DNA of 64,000 bases from NCBI GenBank assembly GCA_965200465.1, contig OZ241358.1, forward strand, positions 1,240,001 through 1,304,000. The letters are read 5' to 3'. This document shows, one piece after another, positions 42,822 through 52,782 of this stretch. The translations under genes were made by a program, and so were the position numbers. A model generated the notes under the pieces. The model did not search any database. It saw nothing but the letters and a program-made list of their open reading frames with translations, and was not told the origin of the DNA. Origin of the DNA: Azophilus sp965200465. Lineage in GTDB: Bacteria > Pseudomonadota > Gammaproteobacteria > Pseudomonadales > Azotimanducaceae. Position 1 is the stretch's first letter. Every line of letters starts with the position of its first letter.

Positions 42822-44590
42822 TAGACTGCCGCCCCCGTCAAAGGCGCGTTTTCGCCGTTTTGCTGCCGTCTCTCCAGTTCGGCGTACAGGTTGCCCTGTT
42901 GGATCAGTTCCTGATGAGTGCCGCTTTCCGCCACCCGCCCGGACTCCAGCACGACGATGCGGTCCGCATGGCGGGCGGTGGAGACCCTATGCGAGACCAA
43001 CAGGGTGGTGTACCCGGTTCGGGCGCTGCGGATGCCGGTGAGAATGCGCTCCTCGGTCTCGGTGTCCACGCTGGAGAAGCAGTCGTCCAAGGCCAGCACG
43101 GGCGCCTCCCGGATCAGTCCCCTAGCCAAGGCCGCCCGCTGCTTCTGCCCGCCGGAGAGGGTGTGGCCCCGCTCCCCCACGATGGTGTCCAGCCCTTCGG
43201 GAAAGCCTTCAATGGCGTTCTTCAGGTCCGCGGCGGCGGCGGCGGCCCAGATGCGCTCCAAGGGCCTATGCGGGTCATCGTAGGTCAGGTTGGCCTTAAG
43301 CGGCTGCGCGAACAGAAAGGGGTCCTGCGGCACCAAGGCCACTTGCGCCCGCAGTTGCGCCAAGGGGAAGTCCCGCACATCCACGCCGTCGATGAAAAGC
43401 GTCCCCGGCGGCGGCTCCAGCAGCCGCGTCAGCAGTTGCAGCAGGGTGGTCTTGCCGGCGCCCACCCGACCCATGATGGCCACCATCTCCCCGCGCTCGA
43501 TGCGCAGTTGCACATCGTCCAGGGCCAGGGCGCGGCCGGGTGCGTAGCGATAGCGCAAGCCGCGCAGGTCGATGGCGCCTTGGATGGGGCGGCGCTCCTT
43601 GCTTGCCGGCGCTCTTTGCGGCTGGTCGGATATTTCCGGCGGCAGGTCAAACACCTCGAACAGCCGCTCGCAGGCCACCCCGGCCCGCTGCACCAGGTTG
43701 ACGATGAAGCCGGCCACCCGAAACGGCTGCGCCACCATGTTGACGTACATGAAGAAGGCCACCAGCGCCCCGGCGGTCATCTCCCCGCTCAACACCAGGT
43801 GGCCGCCGTAGCCAAGGATGGTGACGGCGCAGACGGCGGCCAGGCTGGGCATCCAAGCCATCATCCGGGAGTTGACCTGCGCTTGACGGTAGAAGGCGTT
43901 GGCGTAGCGCAGGTTGGTGCGGTCGAAGCGCTGAATCTCGTTGCCCTCCTGGGCCATGGCCTGGATGGTGCGGATGCCGGCTAGGTTTTCCTGGGTCAGC
44001 GCCGCCAGGTCCGAAAGGCGGTTCTGCACCTGCAGGGAGGCCGCGCCCATCTGCTTGGCGGAGCGCTGCGCATGCAGGAATATGAAGGGCAGGGGCGGCA
44101 GCAGCAGCAAGGTGAGGGCGGGGGAGAAGTAGAGCATGAAGCCGAAGCCCACCAAGGTGGCATAGACCAGAATGATGACCAGGATGGTGCCCATGGCGAT
44201 GAGCCGCTGGATCAGGCTGATGTCCGTGACGGCGCGGGTCATCATGTCGCCAATGCTGTGCTTGGCGAAGAACTTCACCCCTTGTTGCTGCAAGTCCGCA
44301 TACAGCCGTTGCCGCAAGTCAAAGGCCACCAACTGCCCGGCGCTGCGCACCGCGTAGCGGGCTTGGGTGACCACCAGGTAGCGGGCGGCGACGGCCAGCA
44401 GGATGCCCAGCACCGGGCCTCCCACGTCCCCGTCGCCGCCGCTCACCCGGTCGATGCCCTGCGCCAGGAAGAAGGGCACCAGCCCTTCGCACAACCGCGC
44501 AAGGCCAAAGGCGGCGATGCCGACGGCAAGGCGCACTCGATAGGGCCGAATGAACGGCCCAAGGCGCAGCAGGGACTTCAGCACGGACAT
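42821..44590 (-). CDS. ABC exporter half-transporter with degenerate ATPase site
   Basis: 589 aa from ATG 44590, the first residues of the membrane domain (MSVLKSLLRLGPFIRPYRVRL). Walker A GRVGAGKTT, signature LSGGQKQR, Walker B VLALDDCFSS, where Asp replaces the catalytic Glu. This is the pattern of the non-catalytic half of heterodimeric exporters such as MdlA/TM287-type. It pairs with the gene at 40740-42599, whose site is intact. Export substrate unknown. Confidence 0.9.
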   Translation of the reverse strand: MSVLKSLLRLGPFIRPYRVRLAVGIAAFGLARLCEGLVPFFLAQGIDRVSGGDGDVGGPVLGILLAVAARYLVVTQARYAVRSAGQLVAFDLRQRLYADLQQQGVKFFAKHSIGDMMTRAVTDISLIQRLIAMGTILVIILVYATLVGFGFMLYFSPALTLLLLPPLPFIFLHAQRSAKQMGAASLQVQNRLSDLAALTQENLAGIRTIQAMAQEGNEIQRFDRTNLRYANAFYRQAQVNSRMMAWMPSLAAVCAVTILGYGGHLVLSGEMTAGALVAFFMYVNMVAQPFRVAGFIVNLVQRAGVACERLFEVFDLPPEISDQPQRAPASKERRPIQGAIDLRGLRYRYAPGRALALDDVQLRIERGEMVAIMGRVGAGKTTLLQLLTRLLEPPPGTLFIDGVDVRDFPLAQLRAQVALVPQDPFLFAQPLKANLTYDDPHRPLERIWAAAAAADLKNAIEGFPEGLDTIVGERGHTLSGGQKQRAALARGLIREAPVLALDDCFSSVDTETEERILTGIRSARTGYTTLLVSHRVSTARHADRIVVLESGRVAESGTHQELIQQGNLYAELERRQQNGENAPLTGAAV

Positions 44591-44648
44591 GGGTTGGGGG
44601 CATTGTAGCCCGAAGCGCGGGCATGGCGTTTGCGTCGCGCATTGGCGT

Positions 44649-47600
44649 TTACATTTTCCGCCCACGCACCAAGGCAAACAATACCGGGAGCACCACCAAG
44701 GCGAGCACCGTGGCCGAGACCAAGCCGCCCACCATGGGTGCGGCGATGCGCTGCATGGTTTCGGCACCGGTGCCGGAACCCCACATGATCGGCAGCAGGC
44801 CGGCGATCATGGCCGCCACCGTCATCATGATGGGCCGCACCCGCAGGCCGGCGCCTTCGCGGACCGCGGCGTAGAGGTGCTCTCGGCTGCGCAGGCGGCC
44901 CTCCCGCTCAAAGCGGGCCGCCGCCTCGTTGAGGAAGAACAGCAGCAGGGCGCCCAGTTCGGCGGCCAGGCCGGCCAAGGCAATGAAGCCGACGCCCACC
45001 GCCACGCTTAGGTGGTAGTCCAGCCACCACAGCAGCCAAACGCCGCCGACCAAGCTGAACGGCAGGGTCAGTATCACGATCAGTGCGTCCGAGACCCGCC
45101 GGAAGTTCAGGTACAACAGCAGAAAGATGATGCCCAAGGTGATCGGCACGACGATCAGCAGGCGCTCGGCGGCCCGCTCCATGTGTTCGTACTGGCCGCT
45201 CCAGGTCAGGCTGTAGCCGGCCGGCAGGCGCAGTTCGCGCGCCAGGGTCTGCTTGGCCCGGCCCACCCAGGTGCCGACGTCCACGCCGTCCAGGTCCACG
45301 TAGATCCAGGCGTTCGGACGTGCGTTTTCACTTTTGATGGACGGCGGCCCCTTCTCGATTTTCAGATCGGCAAGCTGCGACAGGGGGATTTGCGCCCCGG
45401 TCGGGGTCGGCACCAGCACCCGGCGCAGCATGGTCAGGTTGTCGCGCAGTTCCCTGGAGTAGCGCAGGTTGACCGGATAGCGCTCCAGTCCCTCCACGGT
45501 GAAGGTGACGTTGCGCCCGCCGATGGCGGACTGAATCACGTCCTGCACGTCGCCGACCGTCAGGCCGTGGCGGGCGATCGCGCGGCGGTCGATCTCGAAA
45601 TCCAGATAGTTGCCGCCCACCACCCGCTCGGCCAGCACGCTCGAGGTGCCGGGCTCGTGGCGCAGCAGGGATTCGATTTGCTCGCCGATCCTCTGCAGGG
45701 TGGCGAGGTCCGGCCCCGCCACCTTGATGCCCACAGGCGTCTTGATGCCGGTGGAAAGCATGTCGATGCGCGTCTTGATCGGCATGGTCCAGGCATTGGT
45801 GACCCCCGGCAGGCGCACCCTTTGGTCGAGTTCCTCCACAAGCTTCTCAACCGTCATGCCGGGGCGCCATTGCTCCGCGGGCTTGAGGGTGATGGTGGTC
45901 TCGAGCATGGAGAGGGGCGCCGGGTCCGTGGCCGTTTCCGCCCGGCCCACCTTGCCGAAGACGGTCTCCACTTCGGGGACTTGCCGAATCATGCGGTCGG
46001 TCTGCTGCAAAAGCTCGTGCGCCTTGGTGATGGAGATGCCGGGCAGGGTGGTGGGCATGTACAGCAGATCCCCCTCGTTCAGGGGCGGCATGAACTCCGA
46101 CCCCAGCTGCCGCAACGGCACGACGGTTGCCGCCAAGACCGCGGCGGCGGCCAGAATGACCAGCGACTTGTGGCGCAGCGCCAAGCCGATCACCGGCGCG
46201 TAGGCCCAAAGCAGCAAGCGGTTCAGCGGGCTGCGGCGCTCGGCGACGACTCGGCCGCGGATGAACCAGACCATGAACAGCGGGATGACGGTGATGGCCA
46301 GCAGGGCCGCCCCGGCCATGGCGTAGGTCTTGGTGAAGGCCAAGGGGGAGAACAGCCGCCCCTCCTGAGCCTGTAGGCTGAACACCGGCAGGAAGGAAAC
46401 GGTGATGATGAGCAGGGAGAAGAACAGGGGCGGCCCCACCTCCACCGCTGCGTCGATCAGGATCTCGGCTCTCGGCTTCCGCCCCGCGTGGCGCTCCAAG
46501 TGCTTGTGGGCGTTTTCCACCATGACCACGGCCGCATCGACCATGGCGCCGATAGCGATGGCGATGCCGCCCAAGGACATGATGTTGGCGTTCAAGCCTT
46601 GGTGGTACATGATGATGAAGGAAACGAGGATGCCCAGCGGCAGGGTGAGGACGGCCACTAGGGCGCTGCGCACATGAAAGAGGAACAGCAGACACACCAA
46701 GGCGACGATGGCAATTTCCTCAAGCAGCTTGCGCAGCAGGTTCTCCACGGCCCGCTCGATCAGGCCGGAGCGGTCATAGACCTCCACCACCTCCACGCCC
46801 GCCGGCAGCCCGGCCTGCAGCTCCTGCAGCCGGGCCTTGACGTTGTGGATCACCTCCAAGGCGTTTTCGCCGTAGCGCATCACCACCACCCCGGCGGCCA
46901 CTTCGCCCTCCCCGTTCAAGTCGGTGAGGCCGCGCCGCAGTTCCGGCCCGGCATGGATGTTGGCGATGTCGCGCAGCAGCACCGGCGTGCCCCGGCCGTC
47001 GGTGCCCACCGCCACCTGCTCCAAGTCCTCAATGGACTCGAGGTAGCCGCGCCCGCGCACCATGAACTCGGTTTCCGCCATCTCGACAAGCCGTCCGCCC
47101 ACATCGTTGTTGCTGCGTTGAATGGCGCGGCGCACTTCAGGGAGGGAAACGCCGTAGGCGGCAAGGGCGTTGGGCGCGACCTCCACTTGGTACTGACGCA
47201 CGAAGCCGCCCACCGAGGCCACCTCGGCAACGCCCGGCACGGCTTGCAGTTCGTAGCGCAGATACCAATCCTGAATGGAGCGCAGTTCGGCCAGGTCCCG
47301 CTTGCCGCTGCGGTCCACCAAGGCGTACTCATACACCCAGCCAACCCCGGTGGCGTCCGGCCCCAAACTGGGCGTCACCCCAGCCGGCAGCCGTCGCGAG
47401 ACGTAGCTTAGGTGCTCCAGCACCCGGGAGCGGGCCCAGTAGAGGTCGGTGCCGTCCTCAAAGATGACGTAAACGAAGGAGTAGCCGAAAAACGAATAGC
47501 CGCGCACGGTTTTGGCGTAGGGCACCGCCAGCATCGCCGTCGTCAGGGGATAGGTGACCTGGTCCTCCACCACCTGCGGCGCTTGGCCGGGATACTCGGT

Positions 47601-47750
47601 GAAGACGATCACCTGCACGTCGGAAAGGTCGGGGATGGCGTCCAAGGGCATGTTGCGCAGGGCGTAGCCGCCCCACAGGAGCAAGGCCGCCGTGGCCAGG
47701 CCCACCAGCAGCGGATTGCCGGCGGAACCAGCGATGATGCGCCGCAGCAC
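44649..47750 (-). CDS. cusA: Heavy-metal efflux RND permease (CusA/CzcA family)
   Basis: 1033 aa. Begins LLRRIIAGSAGNPLLVGLATAALLLWGG, with YPGQAPQVVEDQVTYPL, SKV-like regions and the TM4 motif GAMVDAAVVMVENAHKHLE. This Asp/Glu arrangement is the CusA-type (monovalent Cu/Ag) pattern rather than the DFGxxxD of CzcA. Twelve membrane segments and two large periplasmic loops. It pumps metal from the periplasm using the proton gradient. It sits after the adaptor gene by 6 nt; no sensor or regulator is nearby. Confidence 0.88.
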   Translation of the reverse strand: MLRRIIAGSAGNPLLVGLATAALLLWGGYALRNMPLDAIPDLSDVQVIVFTEYPGQAPQVVEDQVTYPLTTAMLAVPYAKTVRGYSFFGYSFVYVIFEDGTDLYWARSRVLEHLSYVSRRLPAGVTPSLGPDATGVGWVYEYALVDRSGKRDLAELRSIQDWYLRYELQAVPGVAEVASVGGFVRQYQVEVAPNALAAYGVSLPEVRRAIQRSNNDVGGRLVEMAETEFMVRGRGYLESIEDLEQVAVGTDGRGTPVLLRDIANIHAGPELRRGLTDLNGEGEVAAGVVVMRYGENALEVIHNVKARLQELQAGLPAGVEVVEVYDRSGLIERAVENLLRKLLEEIAIVALVCLLFLFHVRSALVAVLTLPLGILVSFIIMYHQGLNANIMSLGGIAIAIGAMVDAAVVMVENAHKHLERHAGRKPRAEILIDAAVEVGPPLFFSLLIITVSFLPVFSLQAQEGRLFSPLAFTKTYAMAGAALLAITVIPLFMVWFIRGRVVAERRSPLNRLLLWAYAPVIGLALRHKSLVILAAAAVLAATVVPLRQLGSEFMPPLNEGDLLYMPTTLPGISITKAHELLQQTDRMIRQVPEVETVFGKVGRAETATDPAPLSMLETTITLKPAEQWRPGMTVEKLVEELDQRVRLPGVTNAWTMPIKTRIDMLSTGIKTPVGIKVAGPDLATLQRIGEQIESLLRHEPGTSSVLAERVVGGNYLDFEIDRRAIARHGLTVGDVQDVIQSAIGGRNVTFTVEGLERYPVNLRYSRELRDNLTMLRRVLVPTPTGAQIPLSQLADLKIEKGPPSIKSENARPNAWIYVDLDGVDVGTWVGRAKQTLARELRLPAGYSLTWSGQYEHMERAAERLLIVVPITLGIIFLLLYLNFRRVSDALIVILTLPFSLVGGVWLLWWLDYHLSVAVGVGFIALAGLAAELGALLLFFLNEAAARFEREGRLRSREHLYAAVREGAGLRVRPIMMTVAAMIAGLLPIMWGSGTGAETMQRIAAPMVGGLVSATVLALVVLPVLFALVRGRKM

Positions 47751-47756
47751 CAGCCG

Positions 47757-49040
47757 CTACCGGGCGGAGGACGTCGGCGTTGGCCCCAGCATCTTTTGCA
47801 CCGCCTCCTGCAGCTTGCTTTCGCTGTCGATGAGGAACTGGCCGGAGGTGACCACTTGCTCCCCTTCCGCCAGCCCGTCTCGCACCTCCACCCAGCCATC
47901 GCCGCTGTCCAGCCCCAAGGTGACCTCTCGGGGCGCAAAGCGGCCGCCGTCTCCGGCGGCAACCACCAGGGCGCGGCGGCCGGAGCGGATGACGGCCTCG
48001 TCGGGCACCACCAACAGGTCCCGGCGTGTTTCCGTCTCTATGGTCACGTCGGCGAACATGTCCGGCTTGAGCAGCAGCTCGGCATTGTCCAGCTCCACCC
48101 GCACTCGGGCCGTGCGGGTCTTGGGGTCCAGGGAAAGGTAGATGTAGGTCACCGTGCCGGCAAAGGTTTGGCCGGGCAGGTAGCTCAGCTCGATCAGCGC
48201 CTGCTGGCCTTCCCGCACCCAGGGCAGCTCGTATTCGTAAACGTCGGCGTACAGCCAAACCTTGGAGAGGTCGGCGATGGTGTAGAGGTTGTCGTTGGGG
48301 CCGACCTCCATGCCGTCACGCACCTTGAGATCGGTGACGACCCCTTGGGCGGGGGCGTGCAGGGTCAGTGTCTTGCGTATCTCGCCGGTTGCCAGGAGGC
48401 GCTCTATGTCGTTCTGCGACACATCCCAAAGCTCAAGCCGGCGGAGGGTGGCCTGAAACAGCTCCGCACCGCCCTGGGACACATCCGCGTAGCGGCTGCC
48501 TCGAGTGGCGTCCCGGTAGCGCTTGGCCAGCAGCAGCTCTTCTTGGGTGGAGACCAGTTCGGGGGAGTAGATCTCCAGCAAGGGCTGGCCCTGGCGCACC
48601 AACTCGCCTTCATATTCGACGAACAGGCGCTCCACCCAGCCCTGCACCTTGGTGTGAACATGCTCCACCAAGCGCTCGTCGTAGCCCACCCGCCCCACCG
48701 CGTACACCTTGCGGGAGAGGTCCCGGCGGGCGGCCGGCGCAAGGCGCACGCCCATGCTCTGCACCAAGGCGGGGTCGATGCGCACGCCGCCGCCCACCGC
48801 CGCCTCGTCCGGGCAGACGGGCACCAAGTCCATGCCCATCGGGCTTTTGCCCGGCTGGTCGCGAACGTAAGTGGGGTCCATGGGCGCCTGCCAATGGAGC
48901 GGCGCGGCGCCCCCCGGGCAGGGGCCGCCGGCGCTGGCCGCGGCCTTGGGCGCGGAGCGCTCCGTTTGCGAGCCGAGCCACCAGCCCGCCGCCGCACCCA
49001 CGGCCAAGGCGACCAGCGCGATCCAGTGCTTAGCCGCCAT
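47757..49040 (-). CDS. cusB: Efflux RND periplasmic adaptor (CusB-like)
   Basis: 427 aa from ATG 49040; MAAKHWIALVALAVGAAAGWWL is a membrane anchor/signal. A heavy-metal-binding-like segment APMDPTYVRDQPGKSPMGM replaces the usual CPMHP/CPKCGM pattern, losing both Cys pairs but keeping two Met. Adaptor domains with hairpin and beta-barrel follow, ending LVVPDEAVIRSG. It links the CusA-like pump to the outer-membrane channel. It overlaps the TolC-like gene by 11 nt. Confidence 0.85.
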   Translation of the reverse strand: MAAKHWIALVALAVGAAAGWWLGSQTERSAPKAAASAGGPCPGGAAPLHWQAPMDPTYVRDQPGKSPMGMDLVPVCPDEAAVGGGVRIDPALVQSMGVRLAPAARRDLSRKVYAVGRVGYDERLVEHVHTKVQGWVERLFVEYEGELVRQGQPLLEIYSPELVSTQEELLLAKRYRDATRGSRYADVSQGGAELFQATLRRLELWDVSQNDIERLLATGEIRKTLTLHAPAQGVVTDLKVRDGMEVGPNDNLYTIADLSKVWLYADVYEYELPWVREGQQALIELSYLPGQTFAGTVTYIYLSLDPKTRTARVRVELDNAELLLKPDMFADVTIETETRRDLLVVPDEAVIRSGRRALVVAAGDGGRFAPREVTLGLDSGDGWVEVRDGLAEGEQVVTSGQFLIDSESKLQEAVQKMLGPTPTSSAR

Positions 49041-50391
49041 GTTCGCCGGCGCCGGCCGGGCGGAGCGGGGTGCCGATGCTGGCCTCGATTGCGGCAAAGG
49101 CGATGCGGCGGTCGGCAATGGCCCGCTCCAAGCGAAGCTGGGCGTTGAGCAGCCGCACTTGGCTGTCGATCAGGCTTAGGAAGGTCACCTTGTTCACGGC
49201 GTAGGCGGAGCGGCTGGAGTCCAGCGCCTGACGGGCTTGGGGCAGCAGGCCGTCCTGCAGCAGGGCGATGGCTTGGTCGGCCCGCTCCAAGTCGGCGTAG
49301 CGGAGCATCACCGCGTCCCGCAATTGGGTGCGGACTTGGCGATGCTCGGCCTCGCTTTGCCGCACCAACGCATCCTGTTCGGCGACCTGCGCCCGTCTCT
49401 TGCGGCGATCCAGAGGCAGCCGCACCACCACGCTGGCGCCTAGGAAGTCATCACCTGCAACCGGATCCCCCGTCACCTGTTGACGCACCCGATAGCCTAA
49501 GCCGACATTGAAGTCCGGATAGCCCTCCAGCCGCACCGCCCGCCGTTGGTGTTGCGCGGCGGCAATGCGTTCGGCCAAGGCCTGCAGCCGCGGGCTGGTT
49601 GCGTCCAGCCGGTCGATCAGGGCCGTTGGGTCGGGCAGGGGAGCGGCGTCCCGCAAGCTGGTGGTGCGGGGCAAGGGGCGCTCCGCCGGCAGATCGAGCA
49701 GCGCCCCTAAGCGGGCTTGCGCGGTGCGCAGCGCCGCCTGCCGTTCGAGGCGCTCGTCGAGCAGTTCCGTGAGCGCCGCCTGGGCGTGGATGACGTTCTG
49801 CTGCAGGCCCTCTCCCACCCGGTACTTGGCTTCGGCGATCTTGGCGAACTGACGCAGCAGTTCGATGTTGTCGTCGGTGACGTCCAGCGCCCGTTGGGCG
49901 AAGCCGAGCTCCACCCAAGCCCACTCCACCGCCGCCGCCACCCGCCGTGACTCATCGCCCACCGCCGCTGCGGCGGCTTGGGCGATGGAGCGGGCCGCCT
50001 CCCTTTGGCTTTTCAGGAGGCCAGGAAAGGGCAGCTGCATGCTCAGGCCGAACAAGTGGCCGGAAAGCGGCGTCGAACCTAGGTCAAGGTTGCCGACTGG
50101 GACATTGCTGAGTTCGTAGCGAACCCGCGGGTCCGGCAGCGCCCCGGCCGGATAGATGCGCTCGCTGGCGGCCTCGGCCGCGGCGCGAGCCACGTCCAGA
50201 CTCGGATTCGCCGCCTCGGCCCGGGCCAGGCACCAAGCCAGAGGCAAGGGTTCCGGCAAGGTTTGCGCATGTGTACCCAAGGCGCCGAGCAAGGCAAAGG
50301 CCGCGCCCAACATCCAAGGCCAATTGCGCCTTGTAGGGACGGCGCAATGTTCCTCGGAGCGGGCGGGGCCTTGGGTGCTGCGGCGGCGCAT
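49030..50391 (-). CDS. cusC: Outer-membrane efflux protein (TolC/CusC-like)
   Basis: 453 aa. Signal region AFALLGALGTHAQT, then repeated helical TolC halves (SERIYPAGALPDPRVRYE, PLSGHLFGLSMQLPFPG; second half RRAVRLEGYPDFNVGLGYR, LPLDRRKRRAQVAEQDALV). It forms the trimeric outer-membrane duct of the metal efflux system with the genes downstream. First gene of the cus-like operon; its upstream 273-bp gap also serves the divergent DUF3014 gene. Confidence 0.85.
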   Translation of the reverse strand: MRRRSTQGPARSEEHCAVPTRRNWPWMLGAAFALLGALGTHAQTLPEPLPLAWCLARAEAANPSLDVARAAAEAASERIYPAGALPDPRVRYELSNVPVGNLDLGSTPLSGHLFGLSMQLPFPGLLKSQREAARSIAQAAAAAVGDESRRVAAAVEWAWVELGFAQRALDVTDDNIELLRQFAKIAEAKYRVGEGLQQNVIHAQAALTELLDERLERQAALRTAQARLGALLDLPAERPLPRTTSLRDAAPLPDPTALIDRLDATSPRLQALAERIAAAQHQRRAVRLEGYPDFNVGLGYRVRQQVTGDPVAGDDFLGASVVVRLPLDRRKRRAQVAEQDALVRQSEAEHRQVRTQLRDAVMLRYADLERADQAIALLQDGLLPQARQALDSSRSAYAVNKVTFLSLIDSQVRLLNAQLRLERAIADRRIAFAAIEASIGTPLRPAGAGEHGG

Positions 50392-50485
50392 GGCGCCAAG
50401 TATGACACGCGGCTAGGCGAATTCCCCCGGCAAGCGCCATGGGCCGTGGAATTCCGAACCCATTGGCGTTGGTTTAAGGCAGCGC

Positions 50486-50509
50486 TCCCGCGCAAAGGGT
50501 TGTGCGGGA
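50486..50509. promoter_or_regulatory. Hairpin in the divergent region between cusC-like and DUF3014 genes
   Basis: TCCCGCGCA-AAGGGT-TGTGCGGGA: 9-bp stem with one G-T pair and a 6-nt loop. It could be an operator or a transcript structure. No known metal-regulator site was recognised in the 273-bp region (50392-50664). Confidence 0.3.
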
Positions 50510-50664
50510 ACGCCTGTGGCGTACACTTCGCCTTGGCGCAGTCGCGTTGCAGGCCGCTGCGTTGGAGAGCCGGCCCGGCGTTGCGGTTGGTCCGCGGTCG
50601 CTGGGCTTCCTAAGGGCGAAGGGCGGGATGGACTTGGCGGAGTTGTTGGCGATGTGGGTCTAGG

Positions 50665-51492
50665 ATGCGTGTGTTCTGGGGCTTGGTTGGAATTGTCTTG
50701 ATCGTCGGCGCCGTCGTGGCCGGCCGCTTTTGGCCGGCTATTGAAGCGCCGCAGCCGGTGCCGCCTCCCGCGCCTCTCGAGCCGCCGCCGGCGGAACCCG
50801 TGCCGGCGGCGCCCTCGCCGAAGCCGCTCGCCGTTGCCGAGGATCCGGTTGCTGCGCCGCCCATTGACGAAGCCCCGTCCGTTGAGGAAGCCGCGTCCAT
50901 TGAGGAAGCGCCGGCGGCGCCTTTGCCGCCGCTGAACGACAGCGACGGCTTCGTGCGCAGCCAGGCGGCGGCCTTCAACTTGCCCTCCGTCTGGACCGCG
51001 GACGATGAGCTGGTGCGGCGCTTCGCCATGCTGATGGCGAACGCCGGCCGGGGTGAGACGCCGCCGCAGCGCTTGAGCTTCGGCGCACTGTCGCCGGCGG
51101 AGAAATTTCCGGTGCGCCAGGAGGGCGAAAGGTTTTTCGTGGACCCCTCGGGCTACAGCCGCTACGATGCCTACTTGGACCAGCTGGAGCGCCTGGACCC
51201 TGAAACCTTGGCGGCTTTCATCGGCCTGCTCGCTCCGCTCATCGAGGAGGCGCTCGGCGAACTGGACTACCAGGGCGGCGCCAGGGATGCGGCCCTCGAC
51301 GCCATCGACCAAGCGTTGGCGTCCCCGGCGCTGGAAGGGGAGATCGAGCTCGTCCGCCCCGGCCTGCTGTTTCAGTACGCGGACCCGTCCTTGGAGTCCT
51401 TGGGCGGCCTGCAAAAGCAGGTGCTGCGCATGGGGCCGCGCAACGCGCAGCGCCTGCACGCCTATCTCAGGCGGCTGCGCCCTTTGCTTTAG
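50665..51492 (+). CDS. DUF3014 family protein
   Basis: 275 aa. One N-terminal membrane segment (FWGLVGIVLIVGAVVAGRFW), then a Pro/Glu-rich linker (residues about 25-85), then the globular DUF3014 domain starting LNDSDGFVRSQAAA and ending LRMGPRNAQRLHAYLRRLRPLL. The family is found in gammaproteobacteria with unknown function and is probably periplasmic. It is convergent with the GNAT-like gene; 25 nt separate them. Confidence 0.8.
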   Translation: MRVFWGLVGIVLIVGAVVAGRFWPAIEAPQPVPPPAPLEPPPAEPVPAAPSPKPLAVAEDPVAAPPIDEAPSVEEAASIEEAPAAPLPPLNDSDGFVRSQAAAFNLPSVWTADDELVRRFAMLMANAGRGETPPQRLSFGALSPAEKFPVRQEGERFFVDPSGYSRYDAYLDQLERLDPETLAAFIGLLAPLIEEALGELDYQGGARDAALDAIDQALASPALEGEIELVRPGLLFQYADPSLESLGGLQKQVLRMGPRNAQRLHAYLRRLRPLL

Positions 51493-51517
51493 GGCGGCGC
51501 CCTTTGCATTGCCGCCG

Positions 51518-52699
51518 CTAGGCGCCGCGGATGTCGCTTAGGTCAACGCCGAACTTGAACGGCGTGCGCTGCTCGATCCAGCCAATGTCCTGGGCCACAT
51601 GGCGCCGCTCCTCCTCCAGAAAGCTGGCCACGGCGCGGCGCAAGCCGGCGTCCCGAATCCAATGGGCGCTGTAGGTGGCGTTCGGCAGGTAGCCGCGCAC
51701 CACCTTGTGCGGCCCCTGGGCGCCGGCCTCCACCCTTTTCAGCTTGTTGGCGATGGCGAAGTCGATGGCTTGGTAGTAGCAGGCCTCGAAGTGCAGGAAG
51801 CGGTGGTCCTCGACGCAGCCCCAATTGCGCCCGTACAGGGTGTCGCCGCCGATGAAGTTCAGCGCCCCGGCGATGTAGGCGCCGCCGCGCTTGCACATCA
51901 CCAAGAGAGCCTGTTCCGCCATGCGCTCGTTGATGAGGCTGAAGAAGCGCCGCGTCAGGTAGGGACGCCCCCACTTGCGGCTGCCGGTGTCCAAGTAGAA
52001 GCGGTAGAAGGCGTCCCAATGCGCCTCTGTGAGGTCGGCGCCCGTCACCCACTCCACGGTCAGCCCGGCGGCCAGCGCCTCGCGCCGCTCCCGGCGCAGG
52101 TTCTTGCGCTTCTTGGAGGAAAGGTCCGCCAAAAAGGCGTCAAAGCTGTCGTAGCCGGCGTTGTGCCAGTGGAATTGCTGGTCCATGCGCCGCAGGTAGC
52201 CGCGCTCCCCGGCGGCTAGCCACTGGCGCTGCGGCATGAAGGTGATGTGCAGGGAGGACACCCCCAGCTGATCGGCCGCCTCCGCGCAGGCGTCCAGCAA
52301 CTGCCGTTCGGCGGCGGAGTCGTCCCTCGCGCAGAGCAGACGGCGGCCGGTGGCCGGGGTGAAGGGCACGCTGCATTGCAGCTTGGGGTAGTAGCGCCCT
52401 CCGGCGCGATGCCAAGCGTCCGCCCAGGCGTGGTCGAAGACGTACTCCCCTTGGGAGTGTCCCTTCAGGTACAGGGGTGCGCAGCCGATCACCTCTTCCT
52501 CCTCCTGCAAAACCAAGTGGAGGGGCTGCCAGCCGGTTTGTGCGCAGACGCTGCCGCTGGCCTCCAGGGCGGCGAAGAAGTCGTGGGCCACAAAGGGGTT
52601 GAACACCGCGCCGGACGGGTTGGCGCAGGCGTCCCAAGCGGTCCTGTCGATCTCGTTGATGCCGCGCAGAACGCGCACTGTGCGTTGGGTTGCCGTCAA
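51518..52699 (-). CDS. GNAT/FemAB-like protein (DUF482, peptidoglycan-biosynthesis-domain)
   Basis: 393 aa. It starts VRVLRGINEIDRTAWDACANPSG, then AHDFFAALEASGSV, LHLVLQEEEEVIGCAPLYLKGHSQGEYVFDHAW, and KFGVDLSD at the end. These fit COG3146 proteins (DUF482), which have a GNAT-like acyltransferase fold. Name reflects fold, not a proven activity. Cytosolic. Divergent from the HlyD gene, with about 120 bp between the starts. Confidence 0.82.
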   Translation of the reverse strand: MTATQRTVRVLRGINEIDRTAWDACANPSGAVFNPFVAHDFFAALEASGSVCAQTGWQPLHLVLQEEEEVIGCAPLYLKGHSQGEYVFDHAWADAWHRAGGRYYPKLQCSVPFTPATGRRLLCARDDSAAERQLLDACAEAADQLGVSSLHITFMPQRQWLAAGERGYLRRMDQQFHWHNAGYDSFDAFLADLSSKKRKNLRRERREALAAGLTVEWVTGADLTEAHWDAFYRFYLDTGSRKWGRPYLTRRFFSLINERMAEQALLVMCKRGGAYIAGALNFIGGDTLYGRNWGCVEDHRFLHFEACYYQAIDFAIANKLKRVEAGAQGPHKVVRGYLPNATYSAHWIRDAGLRRAVASFLEEERRHVAQDIGWIEQRTPFKFGVDLSDIRGA

Positions 52700-52782
52700 G
52701 GGTCGCCCGCTGGGTGAACGGAAAGAGCCGCATTATGCCAGCCCGTCCATCCGCCGTGGTTCCCAATGGCCAGGCCGTCCTC

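Noticed and set aside
51491..51503. Terminator between DUF3014 and the GNAT-like gene
   Set aside because: The AGGGC-GGC-GCCCT stem is short and not followed by a T-run.
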